A stretch of DNA of 64,000 nt from Adiantum capillus-veneris (taxonomy: Eukaryota > Streptophyta > Polypodiopsida > Polypodiales > Pteridaceae), in contig CM043966.1 in assembly GCA_014529385.2 (NCBI GenBank), positions 140,666,211 through 140,730,210 of the forward strand, read 5' to 3'. This document shows positions 1 to 10,460 of this stretch, in pieces. The notes under the pieces were generated by a model. The model worked only from the letters and a program-made list of their open reading frames with translations, did no database searches and had not been told where the DNA came from. The position numbers and the translations under genes were made by a program. The stretch's first letter is position 1. Every line of letters starts with the position of its first letter.

Positions 1-2
1 TC

Positions 3-335
3 ATCAAGTTTAGAAAACTACACTTCCAAGCACATAGAGCAAGGGGTTTGAATGAAGTGAGTGAGAGGGAGTCTTCACAAACCATGGAAGCACCAATTAG
101 GGCCCCTCTTGCACAATCTTCACAAATAGGAGATAACTCTCAACAAGAGGTTTTACAAAGGCTAACTCAACAGCTTGAGAACCTCACTCTGAATCTAGTA
201 CAAGGCCTACCTCAACAACGACAACCAAGAGAAGGGAATCGCAATCAACGAAGACAAGCTCAAGAGTTGCGATGTTGGAATTGCAATGAAATGGGCCATG
301 GCATGTACAGTTGTCCACATCCAAGGCGATTTTTC
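3..335 (+). pseudogene. gag C-terminal part with CCHC zinc knuckle (element A)
   Basis: The frame is open from base 3, so the gene starts upstream of the window. It is rich in Gln, Arg and Asn and contains a canonical CX2CX4HX4C knuckle at 273-314 (CWNCNEMGHGMYSC), the nucleocapsid RNA-binding motif. The matching gag of element N at 40124-40165 continues in one frame into a proline-rich stretch. Here that proline-rich stretch (PPPLTVQQEQ, PPPPAHIPP) lies in another frame from about 330 on. A small indel just after the knuckle has therefore split gag from the downstream frame. The 134-codon frame that runs on to 452 is probably real only up to about 335. Confidence 0.75.
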
Positions 336-3300
336 GGGAGACATATATCCCCGCAGACCGCCTCCTCTCACTGTGCAGCAAGAACAAGCTCAAGGCCCAC
401 AAATCCTTCGTCGACCACCACCACCAGCACATATACCTCCCGTCCCACATGAGGAGGAAGAAAGAGGAGTCAACATCATCAAGCTAGAAGAGGTAATAGA
501 TGAGCATACTCTAAACTTTGATGTTATGCCGGCAGAAAAACGCACAAGAGCACATGATAAGGATGAAGACATGAGAAGTGAAGGAACAAATTCAGCCAGA
601 AGGGACAAGAAGAAGAAGTCAAAGATGCAAGAAGCTGAAAGTAGCAGGAAGAAAAGATCAAGGCGAAGGGAAATTGGTATCAACGACTTCCCATTGGGAA
701 AGGAGCTAGAGCCCTACAACATCCTGGAGGATTTACAAACCCAAAAGCCAAACATTTCATGGCCTCAACTTCTACACCTATCAGCCAAAGTAAGAAGGCA
801 ATGGCCAAAGTTGGTAAGTACAAGAATTCCAAAAAAGAAAGCAAATCTTTCCATTAAGTTTGTGGCCTCAAAGCTACAAAAAGATGTGGAACCCATTGTG
901 GATGATTACATAAGGGGTAAAAAGGTGTCTAATGTATATGTTGATGGTGGAGCTCAAATGTGTGTGATCACGGAAAAATCAATGAACAGGTTAGGGCTTG
1001 AAATTACAAAGTCCTCTAATTGTCAAGCTAGGCTAGCCAACAACTCAAGTGTGAATTGTTTGGGGATCATTGAAAATGTAAAAGTCTCTGTATGTAACAT
1101 AGATGCACGAGTGGATATGTATGTTATGCCAGCTAAGGGGGAGAGCTATCCCATCATCCTAGGGAGGCCTTGGCTCATTGCTGTGAATGCAGATCAAAAA
1201 TGGGGAAGTGGTCATTTGATTCTTAAGAAGGGTCAACCGGTGGTGTATGATTGGCGAGAAGGAAAGCAACTAGATATCAACTATGAAACCACGGCAGATG
1301 AAGAGAGCGAGGAGGAGAGTCCTTACTCAAGTGATGAGGAAGCATCAACCAGTGCATCAACCAGTGAAGAGGAGTCTTCTTTGGAGGTAATGGGAATTGT
1401 ATTCAACGCCAACACTCAAGATGTTCCTGTAGAAGAAAAGCCAACAGACAATCACACACGAGGGGATGAAAGATGCCACCACCTTGAAGAAGGATTTGAG
1501 AAGATGCTTGCAAAAGATCTTACTTGTGAGGAGAAGAGGTCCTACATCAATATGTTAAGGAGGTATCCGAATTTGTTTATCACTGACTACTCACAAATAA
1601 GAGGTGTAGATGTAATAGAGCATCGAATTGAATTGAAACCAGGGACCAAACCCGTGGCTCAAAAGTTAAGGCGACTAGGATCTGTGCAACAAAAGGCTCT
1701 CCTACAAGAAGTGAATCGACTCTTGAAGGCTGGCTTCATCTATCCAGTATCCAACTCCGAATGGGTATCACCTATTGTAGTCACTCCCAAGAAGAATGGT
1801 AAGTGGAGGGTCTGCGTGGATTACAAACCCCTCAACGCTGCGACCAAGAGGGACCACTTCCCTCTCCCTTTCCAAGATGAAATTTTGAACGAAGTAGCAG
1901 GTCACGAATGCTACACTGTGTGTGATGGGTATTCAGGATATTTTCAAATTAGAATAGCAGAAGAGGACCAACCAAAAACCACCTTCATCACAGCTTGGGG
2001 ATGTTTTGCATTCAGAGTAATGCCTTTTGGGCTCACCAATGCTCCTAGCACCTTCATGAGATTCACAATATTTGTATTTCAGCCATTCTTTGGAAAATCT
2101 ATAAGAGTCTTTATGGATGATTTCTGTATTTATAGTTGTAGATCCCTTCATTGCCAAAAGGTTGAAGAGGGGCTTAAGAGGCTCCATCAATTTGGGGGAC
2201 AACTCAACCCAGAGAAGTGTCATATCGGTGAATCTCAGGTGGTTTTGCTAGGCCATGTGGTTTCTTCACAAGGAATTCAAGTGGATCCCTCTAAAGTAGA
2301 GGCCCTTTTGTCATTACCTCCACCAACAACAACTAAGGAGCTAATGACCTTCAACCACAAAGTGAGGTACATGTCTCGCTTCATCCATCTCCTAGCAGAA
2401 GCCATCGCCCCTTTGCATAGGTTGGCAAGCCAATCTACATTTGAATGGGGGAGGGAACATGCAAAATGTTTTGAGGAAGTGAAGGGCATTCTTAGCTCTC
2501 TCCCAATCCTAATGCCACCAGATCCAAAGGAGACCTACTATGTCACTCCAAGTGTAGGTTTCGAAGCAATTGGTGTTGTTTTGATGCAAAAAGATCCTAA
2601 AACATCATACATGAGGCCGATCTATTTTGCAAGCAAGGTGATGACTCCGTCCGAGAAGGGATACACTGAAATGGAGAAAGTGGTCTTTGCAATCTTGTTT
2701 GCGGTAAGGAAGTTTAGATCGTATCTTCTCCCTGTGCCATTTGTTTTTCTCACCTTAGAGCACAATCTACCATATGTAGTACAACACATGAGCCTCTCAT
2801 CTAGAATAGCAAAGTGGGTGCTTGAACTCCAAGAATTTGAATACACTTTCCTTGTAGAAGATAGCACAAGAGCAGGACTTGCAGACATCCTCACCTACAA
2901 AGTGAGAGAAAGGGAAGGATCACGACTACAAAGAGAGGAAGGCTCAAAACAGTTCAAAGTGAAGGAGATTGATAATGCCCATACTTTATGCTTTGACGGA
3001 GCCTATCAACGCCAACAAGACAAAGCAGCAGGGGGGATCCTCATTTTAAACCCACAAAAGGAGGTAATGGTTAGAAAAGGTATCACTCTATCCAATGTTC
3101 ACTCTAACAATGAGGCTGAGTATGCTGCTCTAACCCTTGGGTTAGAAGAATGCAAAGAATTAGGCATACAAAGACTTATTATAAAAGGTGATTCTTTGCT
3201 AGTGGTCAGGCAAATCCAAGGGACTTGGAGGTGCAAGAATCGTACATTGTTTGAGTGGCTTAGTAGTGTAAGAGCTTTGATGAAGGGTTTTAAAGCAACA

Positions 3301-4839
3301 CAGGTACAACACATTGTGAGAACTCATAACAAGGAAGCAGACTTACTCGCAAATGAAAAGCTTCAAATGGCGGTAGGAGGTGTGAAACTATATGAACCCA
3401 AATATCAAGGTCAAGAGGAGCTAAAAGACAGTATCTTCTTTCTACAAGCAGGTGAGTGTCCCAAACACTTAGACAAGGTGCAAAGACATAGACTAGTTAA
3501 GAAGGCCACACCTTACCAGTTGATCGGGGATGATTTATATCACAAAGGGAAAGATTTGGTCTTGAGGAGAGTACCAGGTGTGCAAGAGATAGAGAAAATT
3601 CTTCTTTCATGTCATGATGATGTCTGTGGTGGTCACTTTTCTCAAGATATTACAAGTAGGAAGATTTTACAAGCAGGGTTTATTTGGCCGAGCTTACATC
3701 GTGATGTCCAATATTGGTGTAAAGCATGTAAGCCATGCCAAATTGCTGGGGATAGACGACTAACATATGAGCCTCGAGTCCCAATAATATCTTTTGGCCC
3801 TTTTGAAAAGTGGGGTGTGGATGCAATAGGTCCCCTACCTCGTAATTCTACAGGGAAGGTTTTCATCATCATGGGTGTTGACTACATGACACGATGGGCG
3901 GAAGCAACAAGCACAACCCGAATCACAGCTGAAGAGGTATCAAAGTTTATTTTTGATCATATTTGTAGTAGGTTTGGAACACCCCTAGAAATCTTATCAG
4001 ATCGAGGCCCGGGTTTTAGGGCTGACTTTTTGAATGATCTCTTGAGGAGGTTAAAAGTGAAACACCTGCATTCCACACCCTACTATCCTCAATGCAATGG
4101 ATTGGTGGAAAAAGTGAATGGAATGATATGTAAGATCATTTCTAAACAGGTTGTGGACCGGCCTAATGATTGGGATCGCCATTTGACGGCTGCTCTTTGG
4201 GCGTATAGGACATCTTTCAAGGTATCTACCCAATTCACCCCTTTTCATCTAGTTTATGGACAGGAAGCACTTCTCCCCATTGAGGTAGAGCTCTCAATCT
4301 TGCGCGTTCTTGCAAGAGTGGCAAAAAAACCAAAGGAGGTTCTACATGAAAGGATCTTAGATCTCCAACGACTTGAGCTAGATAGAGAAGAGTCCATTGA
4401 TCACTACATCACCAAAGCGACAAGCCAAAGGGATAAAATCAACAAGAAGCTCAAGGGGAAAGGATTGAAGGAAGGTATGTTGGTTCTTCGCTATGATAAC
4501 CGACTTGATACTCGACTTGACAAAAAGTTTTTGCAAAGATGGGAGGGACCTTTCATGATAAAAACAAAATTTGGGAATGGTAGTTACAGATTAGCAGATT
4601 TATCAGGAAAACTCCACAAGACCAGAGTCAATGGATGGAGATTAAAGCCCTACTTTCAACGTATCAATCCGTTGATAGGCAGTCATCTGCCTACATCGTC
4701 TAAGCTCCAAATTGGCATGGCTCCCTTCGGCTTGGCAAATGCTCCACCTATTTTTAAAGCTTTGATGTGCAAAGAAGAACCAGACTTGGAATCTGAACAT
4801 ACCCAAGGCAACCCTCCCATCTCCGATTTATGGGATTGA
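286..4839 (+). CDS. pol: Ty3/gypsy pol polyprotein (PR-RT-RH-aRH-IN), Tat-like, element A
   Basis: This is an uninterrupted 1517-codon frame; the ATG at 286 is only the first Met after the frame change, not a natural start. Residues 1 to about 200 are Gag tail and linker. The protease motif DGGAQ begins at residue 220 (base 943). RT carries FMDD at residues 609-612 in place of YMDD, and a first RNase H follows. A second, archaeal-type RNase H spans about 900-1025, with FDG (D904), NNEAEY (E945), KGD and NKEAD; all four acidic positions are present. Integrase has an HHCC zinc motif around bases 3606-3740, then D1179, D1239 and E1275, giving exact D,D35E spacing. A GPF-like tail precedes the stop. 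It would copy and integrate element RNA in the particle and nucleus. It looks coding-competent apart from the frame break upstream. Confidence 0.9.
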   Translation: MKWAMACTVVHIQGDFSGDIYPRRPPPLTVQQEQAQGPQILRRPPPPAHIPPVPHEEEERGVNIIKLEEVIDEHTLNFDVMPAEKRTRAHDKDEDMRSEGTNSARRDKKKKSKMQEAESSRKKRSRRREIGINDFPLGKELEPYNILEDLQTQKPNISWPQLLHLSAKVRRQWPKLVSTRIPKKKANLSIKFVASKLQKDVEPIVDDYIRGKKVSNVYVDGGAQMCVITEKSMNRLGLEITKSSNCQARLANNSSVNCLGIIENVKVSVCNIDARVDMYVMPAKGESYPIILGRPWLIAVNADQKWGSGHLILKKGQPVVYDWREGKQLDINYETTADEESEEESPYSSDEEASTSASTSEEESSLEVMGIVFNANTQDVPVEEKPTDNHTRGDERCHHLEEGFEKMLAKDLTCEEKRSYINMLRRYPNLFITDYSQIRGVDVIEHRIELKPGTKPVAQKLRRLGSVQQKALLQEVNRLLKAGFIYPVSNSEWVSPIVVTPKKNGKWRVCVDYKPLNAATKRDHFPLPFQDEILNEVAGHECYTVCDGYSGYFQIRIAEEDQPKTTFITAWGCFAFRVMPFGLTNAPSTFMRFTIFVFQPFFGKSIRVFMDDFCIYSCRSLHCQKVEEGLKRLHQFGGQLNPEKCHIGESQVVLLGHVVSSQGIQVDPSKVEALLSLPPPTTTKELMTFNHKVRYMSRFIHLLAEAIAPLHRLASQSTFEWGREHAKCFEEVKGILSSLPILMPPDPKETYYVTPSVGFEAIGVVLMQKDPKTSYMRPIYFASKVMTPSEKGYTEMEKVVFAILFAVRKFRSYLLPVPFVFLTLEHNLPYVVQHMSLSSRIAKWVLELQEFEYTFLVEDSTRAGLADILTYKVREREGSRLQREEGSKQFKVKEIDNAHTLCFDGAYQRQQDKAAGGILILNPQKEVMVRKGITLSNVHSNNEAEYAALTLGLEECKELGIQRLIIKGDSLLVVRQIQGTWRCKNRTLFEWLSSVRALMKGFKATQVQHIVRTHNKEADLLANEKLQMAVGGVKLYEPKYQGQEELKDSIFFLQAGECPKHLDKVQRHRLVKKATPYQLIGDDLYHKGKDLVLRRVPGVQEIEKILLSCHDDVCGGHFSQDITSRKILQAGFIWPSLHRDVQYWCKACKPCQIAGDRRLTYEPRVPIISFGPFEKWGVDAIGPLPRNSTGKVFIIMGVDYMTRWAEATSTTRITAEEVSKFIFDHICSRFGTPLEILSDRGPGFRADFLNDLLRRLKVKHLHSTPYYPQCNGLVEKVNGMICKIISKQVVDRPNDWDRHLTAALWAYRTSFKVSTQFTPFHLVYGQEALLPIEVELSILRVLARVAKKPKEVLHERILDLQRLELDREESIDHYITKATSQRDKINKKLKGKGLKEGMLVLRYDNRLDTRLDKKFLQRWEGPFMIKTKFGNGSYRLADLSGKLHKTRVNGWRLKPYFQRINPLIGSHLPTSSKLQIGMAPFGLANAPPIFKALMCKEEPDLESEHTQGNPPISDLWD

Positions 4840-4994
4840 GGTAATGAAAAGCAGGTCTAATGGAATAAAAGAGTGCATGACACTCCTCCTATTGAAAAAA
4901 AAAAAAAGTGGAAAAGGAAAAATGACAAAAAAAAAGAGAAAAAAAGAAGAAAAGAAGCAACACCGTCCTCCTAAAGATATGAATATCTCTAGGC
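4840..4994 (+). other. Short A-rich 3' untranslated stretch of element A
   Basis: Between the pol stop and the purine tract lies an A/G-rich stretch with an oligo-A run near 4897-4945. No gene is seen. Confidence 0.5.
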
Positions 4995-5006
4995 TTGGGG
5001 GAGGGC
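4995..5006 (+). promoter_or_regulatory. Polypurine tract of element A
   Basis: TTGGGGGAGGGC lies directly before the inferred LTR start TGAGTGG at 5012. Element N has a closely similar tract (GGGGAGGGCTAA) before its 3' LTR at 44654. It would prime plus-strand DNA synthesis. Confidence 0.65.
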
Positions 5007-5011
5007 TAATA

Positions 5012-5125
5012 TGAGTGGCATACAATGGTAACCATCTTTTTGCAACATTTGTCAGCCTACTCAACGTCCTCTTCCTCATATGTGTATATATTTTTCTATG
5101 CTATTAAGTTATCTAGAGTAAATTC
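5012..5125 (+). repeat. 3' LTR of element A, first fragment
   Basis: It starts TGAGTGGCATAC after the polypurine tract and is cut at 5125 by copia-1. Bases 5121-5125 (AATTC) are the left copy of the copia-1 target duplication. Confidence 0.6.
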
Positions 5126-5343
5126 TGAAGTCGCGGAGCGGAGCGTGGGTCGACTCTCTCTCTCACACACACACACAGTGAGCTTACACAGTACAGTACG
5201 CAGAGAGATGTTAGAAGGGTTATCTCCCAAATCCTTAGTATTCACAAAGAATATGTTAGTATATACAAAGAGTTAGAAAAAGTGAGTTAGGCGGGCGGCC
5301 GGCCATATCCGCATAAGAGGCCACTTGGGCTTTAATCCCAACA
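5126..5343 (-). repeat. 3' LTR of copia-1 (218 bp)
   Basis: Direct repeat of 10461-10680. It carries a CT/CA microsatellite near 5153-5177. Read on the minus strand it begins TGTTGGGATT and ends CTTCA. Confidence 0.95.
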
Positions 5344-5353
5344 ACCTCCCACT
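5344..5353 (-). promoter_or_regulatory. Polypurine tract of copia-1
   Basis: On the minus strand AGTGGGAGGT abuts the 3' LTR start TGTTGGG, the expected place for plus-strand priming. Confidence 0.75.
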
Positions 5354-5427
5354 TAAAGTCCAATGTGGCACTTTAAGTAACTGTAAATCTATGAACATAA
5401 ATGTACAAAGATTTACATGGCTGCCAT

Positions 5428-8400
5428 CTATCCAATGCCCAATAACTCACGACAATGCACAAAGCCCTCTCCTGGAAGTCCCTTTGTGAGTAGATCAGCA
5501 GGATTGTCCTTGGTGTGGATCTTCAGCAGTTGTATCTGCTTGTCTTCAAGTACTTCCCTAATGAAGTGATACTTCACATCAATATGCTTAGTCTTCGAAT
5601 GGAACACTGGATTCTTTGCCAATTGTATAGCACTTTGACTATCACAATATAACTCTGGCATATCTGCATTGATTCCCAAGTCTGCAACCAATCTACCAAG
5701 CCAAATAGCTTCTTTGCATGCCTCATTTGCTGCAACATACTCAGCTTCTGTAGTAGACTGCGTAACACAATCTTGTAATCGAGATCGCCATGATATGGCA
5801 CCTCCAGCCAATGTAAAGACATAGCCTGATGTAGATCTCCTCTTATCCAAGTCTCCTGCATAATCTGAGTCAGTGTATCCTCTGACACTCAAATCCTGAC
5901 TACCATAGCATATGCGCATACTCTTTGTATGTTTTAAGTATCTCATGATACCTTTCACTGCCTCCCAATGTTTCTTGCCGGGATTTGACATATATCTGCT
6001 AACCACTCCCACTGCAAATGCAATATCCGGACGTGTAGCAATCATTGCATACATCAAACTACCCACTGCAGACGCATATGGAATCTTATCCATTTCAGCC
6101 TTTTCTTCCTCAGACACAGGACAATCTTGTTTGCTAAGTTTCACATATGGTGGCAATGGAACACTCAATGCCTTTCCCTTCTCCATATTGAAACGTTGCA
6201 AAACCTTGTCAATATACTCTGTTTGAGATAACCAAATCAACTTCTTTGATCTGTCTCTCTCAATGCGCATACCAAGTATATGACTTGCCTCACCCATGTC
6301 TTTCATGTCAAACGATTTTGCCATCTTTGACTTCAAAGCTGAAATTTCTTCCAAGTGTTTGCCAGCAATCAACATGTCATCCACATACAAAATAAGGATC
6401 AGCCAACTGCCATCCTTAGCCTTCTTTGTATATAGACAGTGATCGAACTCACTACGTTTGTAGCCTTGAGAAAGCATAAACTGGTGGAACTTATGGTACC
6501 ATGCCCTCGGTGATTGTTTTAAGCCATAAAGACTCTTTAACAACTGGCATACCAAATGTTCCATGCCTTTCTCAACAAACCCTTCTGGCTGCTGCATGTA
6601 AATTTCCACATCTAAATCACCATGCAAGAACGCTGTCTTGACATCCATTTGGTGCAACACCAAATCCAATATAGCAACCAATGCAAGAAAGCATCTCAAT
6701 GTAGTCATCTTGACCACTGGAGAGAAGACTTCATCAAAGTCAATGCCTTGTTCTTGCTTAAAGCCCTTGGCAACAAGCCTTGCTTTGTACTTTGGCTGAC
6801 TATCATGAGCGGTGATCTTATACCTGTAAACCCATTTACAAGGTAGAGCCTTTTTGCCCTGTGGTAATTTAACCAACTTCCATGTCTGGTTTTTATGCAG
6901 AGCTGTCATCTCTGACTGCATGGCCAACTGCCATTTTTTCGAGTCAACCACTTGTAATGCTTCCTTGTAACAAGATGGTTCTCCGCAATCTGTGAGCATG
7001 ACATAATTTAGAGATGGCACATAACGATCAGGTGGTTTGGAGACACGCTCAGAACGTCTCACCACAACTGATTCTGCCTCTCTAGCCACTATAGGCTGTT
7101 CCTGAGCCTGACCATGCTGTCTTGATGTGCTAGCACTAGGTCCATCTTCCCTGAAGACAACTCTTCTGATCTCCTCTGTCTTCTCTGGCTTAGCGTGAAA
7201 CTTGGCTTCATTGAAATGCACATCATTGCTACGAATAAGCTTTCTGGACTCAGGATCCCAAAGCCGGTAACCCATCTCGCCCGATTCTCCGTAGCCAAGA
7301 AATATACACTTCTTGCTCTTTGGTTCTAACTTATTTCTGAACTCCTTAGGAATATGGCTATAAGCTTCACAACCAAAGACTCTGAGATGCTTATACGAAG
7401 GTGCCTTGCCTGTCCATAGCATCTCGGCCACTGCACTCTTATCCAAAACCCTACTAGGAGACCTGTTGATCAAATGGACTGCTGTAGCCACTGCTTCCGC
7501 CCAAAATCCATCAGGCAACTCAGCATTTGACAACATGCTTCTGACCTTCTCTTGTATGGTCCTATTCATACGTTCTGCAACCCCATTCTGTGAAGGATTA
7601 TATGGTGCAGTAAGTTCCCGCTTAATCCCTTTTTCTTGACAAAAGTCTTGAAAAGCTTTGGAAACGTACTCTCCACCATTGTCAGTTCTCAAGCACTTCA
7701 GCTTCTGACCACTCTGATTCTCCACCAGCTGCAAGAATGTCTTAAAGACCTTGAGCACCTCATCCTTGTGCTTCAAGAAGTAAACCCATACTTTGCAAGA
7801 ATAGTCATCTATGAATGTACAAAAGTACGCTGCTCCCCCTAGTGACAAACTAGGCATTGGTCCGCATAGGTCACTGTGTACAAGAGCTAACCGTTCGTCC
7901 CTACGATTCCTCTTTGATCTGTGCGGTTCCTGTGTTTGCTTACCATAAACACAATGCTCACAAAACTCGAAATCTTGAAATGAAAAGCCAGGCAAATAAC
8001 CATAATGAGAAAGTATTTCCATTCCTCTTTTTGACATATGTCCCAACCTACGATGCCACAGTGACACACTTGGCTGCTCAATCACATTAATTACATGGTT
8101 TTTAACCTCTGAAACATGTAAAGTGTACAGAGTTCCTGACTTGCTGCCATGTGCTACAGTCATCGAACCTTTGGAGATCTTCCAAGCGCTGTTCCCAAAA
8201 ACTGTCACATAACCCGCATCATCCAACTTCCCTGTACTAATCAAGCTCTTTCGGATTGCTGGAACATGTCTGACATTCTTGAGCCATAAAGAAGAGCCAT
8301 TCTGAAACTTCAACTGCACATCTCCCACTCCAAGTATGTCACAAACCTGCTCATTGCCAAGTCTGACATAGTCTTTAGTAGCCACATATGATGTAAACCA

Positions 8401-9402
8401 CTCTTTGTGCGGAGAAACATGTAAAGATGCCCCTGAGTCGATAATCCAATCACTCATAGCATGTCCATCCTCTGCAGTCAAGAAAACAGAATCAAGATTG
8501 CTTGTAAGGAAGATGTCACCAGCTGCTATACCAGAATCACTGTCTGAACCAGATCCTGTGACATTCACCTCTTCAATCTTCACTGAACTCTTCTTTTCAT
8601 CTTGCTCAAAACTCTTTGTTTTGCCTTTTTCTTGTTTCCACTTCGTACAGTCTCGCTTCATGTGACCCTTCTTGCCACAATGGTAGCATTCTATGTCATC
8701 CTTTGACTTTGAATCACGAGACTTACTTCGGTTTTGTGCCTTCTTACCCTTCTTCTCTTTAAACTGTTGTCTCCCTCGAACGACCAAAGCACTATTGCCT
8801 TTGCCTTTGTCAATGTTCTTCCTGTTCACTTCCTCTGTGAGCAAACTGCCTTCTACATTGGCACTTGTAAGACCTTCTGGCGCGACAGAATTACTTAACG
8901 CTGTACGAAAAGTATCCCAACTGTCTGGCAAAGTGATTAAGAGAAACATAGCCTTCACTGAATCTGGAAAGACTATCTCTTGTGCTGTTAACTGGCTGAA
9001 AATTGAGTGAAATTCATTCAGATGATTTGACATGGCTGTCCCTTCCTTCATCTTCAAATCCACCAATTTCTTGAGCCAGTAAATCTGAGAAGCAGCACTT
9101 TGTTTCTCGTACATATCACATAGCTTTTGCCATACGCCATACGCTGTAGTCTCTTCTGCTACGTTGAAGTAAACATTTTCTGCCAGTGTCAGCATGATTG
9201 TGGAACAAGCTAACTCGTCAAGCTCTTCCCACTCATCTTGAGCCATAAATTCTGGTCTCTCCCCTTTGAGCTTCAGTGGCTTCACTTGTTTTTTTTGCAC
9301 CAAAACCTGCCAAATCTGCTTCTTCCAGAATGGAAAGTTTGTGCCATCCAGCTTCTTTATGTTGTAAAGAGTCTCACTGTGAGAAGATGCCATATCTGCC
9401 AA
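5428..9402 (-). CDS. Ty1/copia Gag-Pol polyprotein, intact, 1324 aa
   Basis: A single frame begins MADMASSHSETLYNIKKLDG and has no internal stop. Gag occupies about 1-240 and ends in a CCHC knuckle with C239, C242, H247 and C252. Protease has D322-S-G-A. The pre-integrase zinc motif has H450, H455, C481 and C484. Integrase carries D511, D574 and E610, exact D,D35E spacing. RT contains KARLVAKGF near 873 and YVDD at 1006-1009. RNase H near 1165-1324 has YTDSDYAGD, TTEAEY and LYCDSQSA. The PR-IN-RT-RH order defines copia. Length and motifs match a full-length plant element; the Gag N-terminus resembles the Tork/Tnt1 group, which is an inference. The first Met is supported by its match to the usual copia Gag start. 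Every catalytic residue I checked is present, so it may still be functional. Confidence 0.96.
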   Translation of the reverse strand: MADMASSHSETLYNIKKLDGTNFPFWKKQIWQVLVQKKQVKPLKLKGERPEFMAQDEWEELDELACSTIMLTLAENVYFNVAEETTAYGVWQKLCDMYEKQSAASQIYWLKKLVDLKMKEGTAMSNHLNEFHSIFSQLTAQEIVFPDSVKAMFLLITLPDSWDTFRTALSNSVAPEGLTSANVEGSLLTEEVNRKNIDKGKGNSALVVRGRQQFKEKKGKKAQNRSKSRDSKSKDDIECYHCGKKGHMKRDCTKWKQEKGKTKSFEQDEKKSSVKIEEVNVTGSGSDSDSGIAAGDIFLTSNLDSVFLTAEDGHAMSDWIIDSGASLHVSPHKEWFTSYVATKDYVRLGNEQVCDILGVGDVQLKFQNGSSLWLKNVRHVPAIRKSLISTGKLDDAGYVTVFGNSAWKISKGSMTVAHGSKSGTLYTLHVSEVKNHVINVIEQPSVSLWHRRLGHMSKRGMEILSHYGYLPGFSFQDFEFCEHCVYGKQTQEPHRSKRNRRDERLALVHSDLCGPMPSLSLGGAAYFCTFIDDYSCKVWVYFLKHKDEVLKVFKTFLQLVENQSGQKLKCLRTDNGGEYVSKAFQDFCQEKGIKRELTAPYNPSQNGVAERMNRTIQEKVRSMLSNAELPDGFWAEAVATAVHLINRSPSRVLDKSAVAEMLWTGKAPSYKHLRVFGCEAYSHIPKEFRNKLEPKSKKCIFLGYGESGEMGYRLWDPESRKLIRSNDVHFNEAKFHAKPEKTEEIRRVVFREDGPSASTSRQHGQAQEQPIVAREAESVVVRRSERVSKPPDRYVPSLNYVMLTDCGEPSCYKEALQVVDSKKWQLAMQSEMTALHKNQTWKLVKLPQGKKALPCKWVYRYKITAHDSQPKYKARLVAKGFKQEQGIDFDEVFSPVVKMTTLRCFLALVAILDLVLHQMDVKTAFLHGDLDVEIYMQQPEGFVEKGMEHLVCQLLKSLYGLKQSPRAWYHKFHQFMLSQGYKRSEFDHCLYTKKAKDGSWLILILYVDDMLIAGKHLEEISALKSKMAKSFDMKDMGEASHILGMRIERDRSKKLIWLSQTEYIDKVLQRFNMEKGKALSVPLPPYVKLSKQDCPVSEEEKAEMDKIPYASAVGSLMYAMIATRPDIAFAVGVVSRYMSNPGKKHWEAVKGIMRYLKHTKSMRICYGSQDLSVRGYTDSDYAGDLDKRRSTSGYVFTLAGGAISWRSRLQDCVTQSTTEAEYVAANEACKEAIWLGRLVADLGINADMPELYCDSQSAIQLAKNPVFHSKTKHIDVKYHFIREVLEDKQIQLLKIHTKDNPADLLTKGLPGEGFVHCRELLGIG

Positions 9403-10446
9403 ACTGTTTACTCCTGAGAAAAATCCGGCAGAGTTTCCCCTGTAAACTGGCCTCTGTACACAGTAAACAAGCTATAATCAACAAGCTGAACACCTCTCCT
9501 CAGGAACTGTCAGTATTTTTGAAAATTTTTGACAGAGTCTCCCCTGTAAACTGAGCTCTGGGAACCAAAAGATAGCTCAAGAAACAATCATAAATAGCTG
9601 ACCAATGACAAATCTAAAAAATCCCTGTAATATGCTGTCCTGTAAGCATACACTGTCTCCTCTCTGGGCGATGACAGAACCTGTATCTGTCTCAAGACTG
9701 AACCCTGAACAATGCCTCAACGGCCTGACGCATAAGATGCAATCCAGTGTCTACACAAAGTCATACATCCTAAGGGATAAAAGTCGTCGAAGAGGATGCG
9801 TGTAGAGGGGAACTCCAGCAACCTAATCCACCTCACACTGGGTAACCCAGCCCCCAGTGCTTGGCTTCAAAAAACCTCACACACGACCCTCTCAGATGGC
9901 TCAGCAAACTGCCCAGAACTAGCATACATCCTATAATAGACCAATCACTGTCCTATGACCGCTGCGGCGGTCTGTCTGCTAGCGTGACTCACAACTAGCA
10001 GACCCACAATCACAGTACATCAATCTGCAATACATGCCAGTGGTGTCAAGCCGTCGTATGGCCACACCTCCCCTGGAACCTGGCAAGCACAAGAAGTAGC
10101 AATGCAGACTGCAATATATATATCTGATGATATATATGTGTACCTGGTCTATAGATGATGCTCTGAAGACGAATAAGTGATGTATGTCGATGTCGATATT
10201 GATGTCGACCACCTCCTGCTTGCCAATCTACACAAGATGGATTTCTTTGCGGCTGAAATCTATCTTCTGCTGTAGTGCTCAGAACGAAATTCTGAGGGCA
10301 TAAACGGCTTCAAAAGGGGGGTAAAACTCCAGGTCGCCTGCTGGAAACGCTCCCGGAACGCCGAGTGTGAATTTTCGAACTCCGGATCCAAAATCTGCCG
10401 GAAAAGTGCGCGCGCGCGCGATTGCGCAAATCCGCACTGAACCAAG
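9403..10446 (-). other. Long 5' untranslated leader of copia-1
   Basis: About 1.04 kb lies between the primer site and the Gag start, long for a copia element of this size. It holds an alternating CG run near 10409-10420 and several out-of-frame short ORFs. No domain is recognised. It probably carries packaging signals, which I cannot locate. Confidence 0.6.
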
Positions 10447-10458
10447 GCTCTGATACCA
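10447..10458 (-). promoter_or_regulatory. Primer binding site of copia-1 (initiator Met-tRNA)
   Basis: On the minus strand it reads TGGTATCAGAGC, the exact complement of the plant initiator-Met tRNA 3' end. It lies 2 bp inside the 5' LTR. Confidence 0.95.
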
Positions 10459-10460
10459 AT

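Noticed and set aside
286-452. Programmed ribosomal frameshift between gag and pol in element A
   Set aside because: In element N the same transition lies far downstream (about 40630) and gag-pol reads on past the knuckle in one frame. The two shifts are at different places, so they are mutations.
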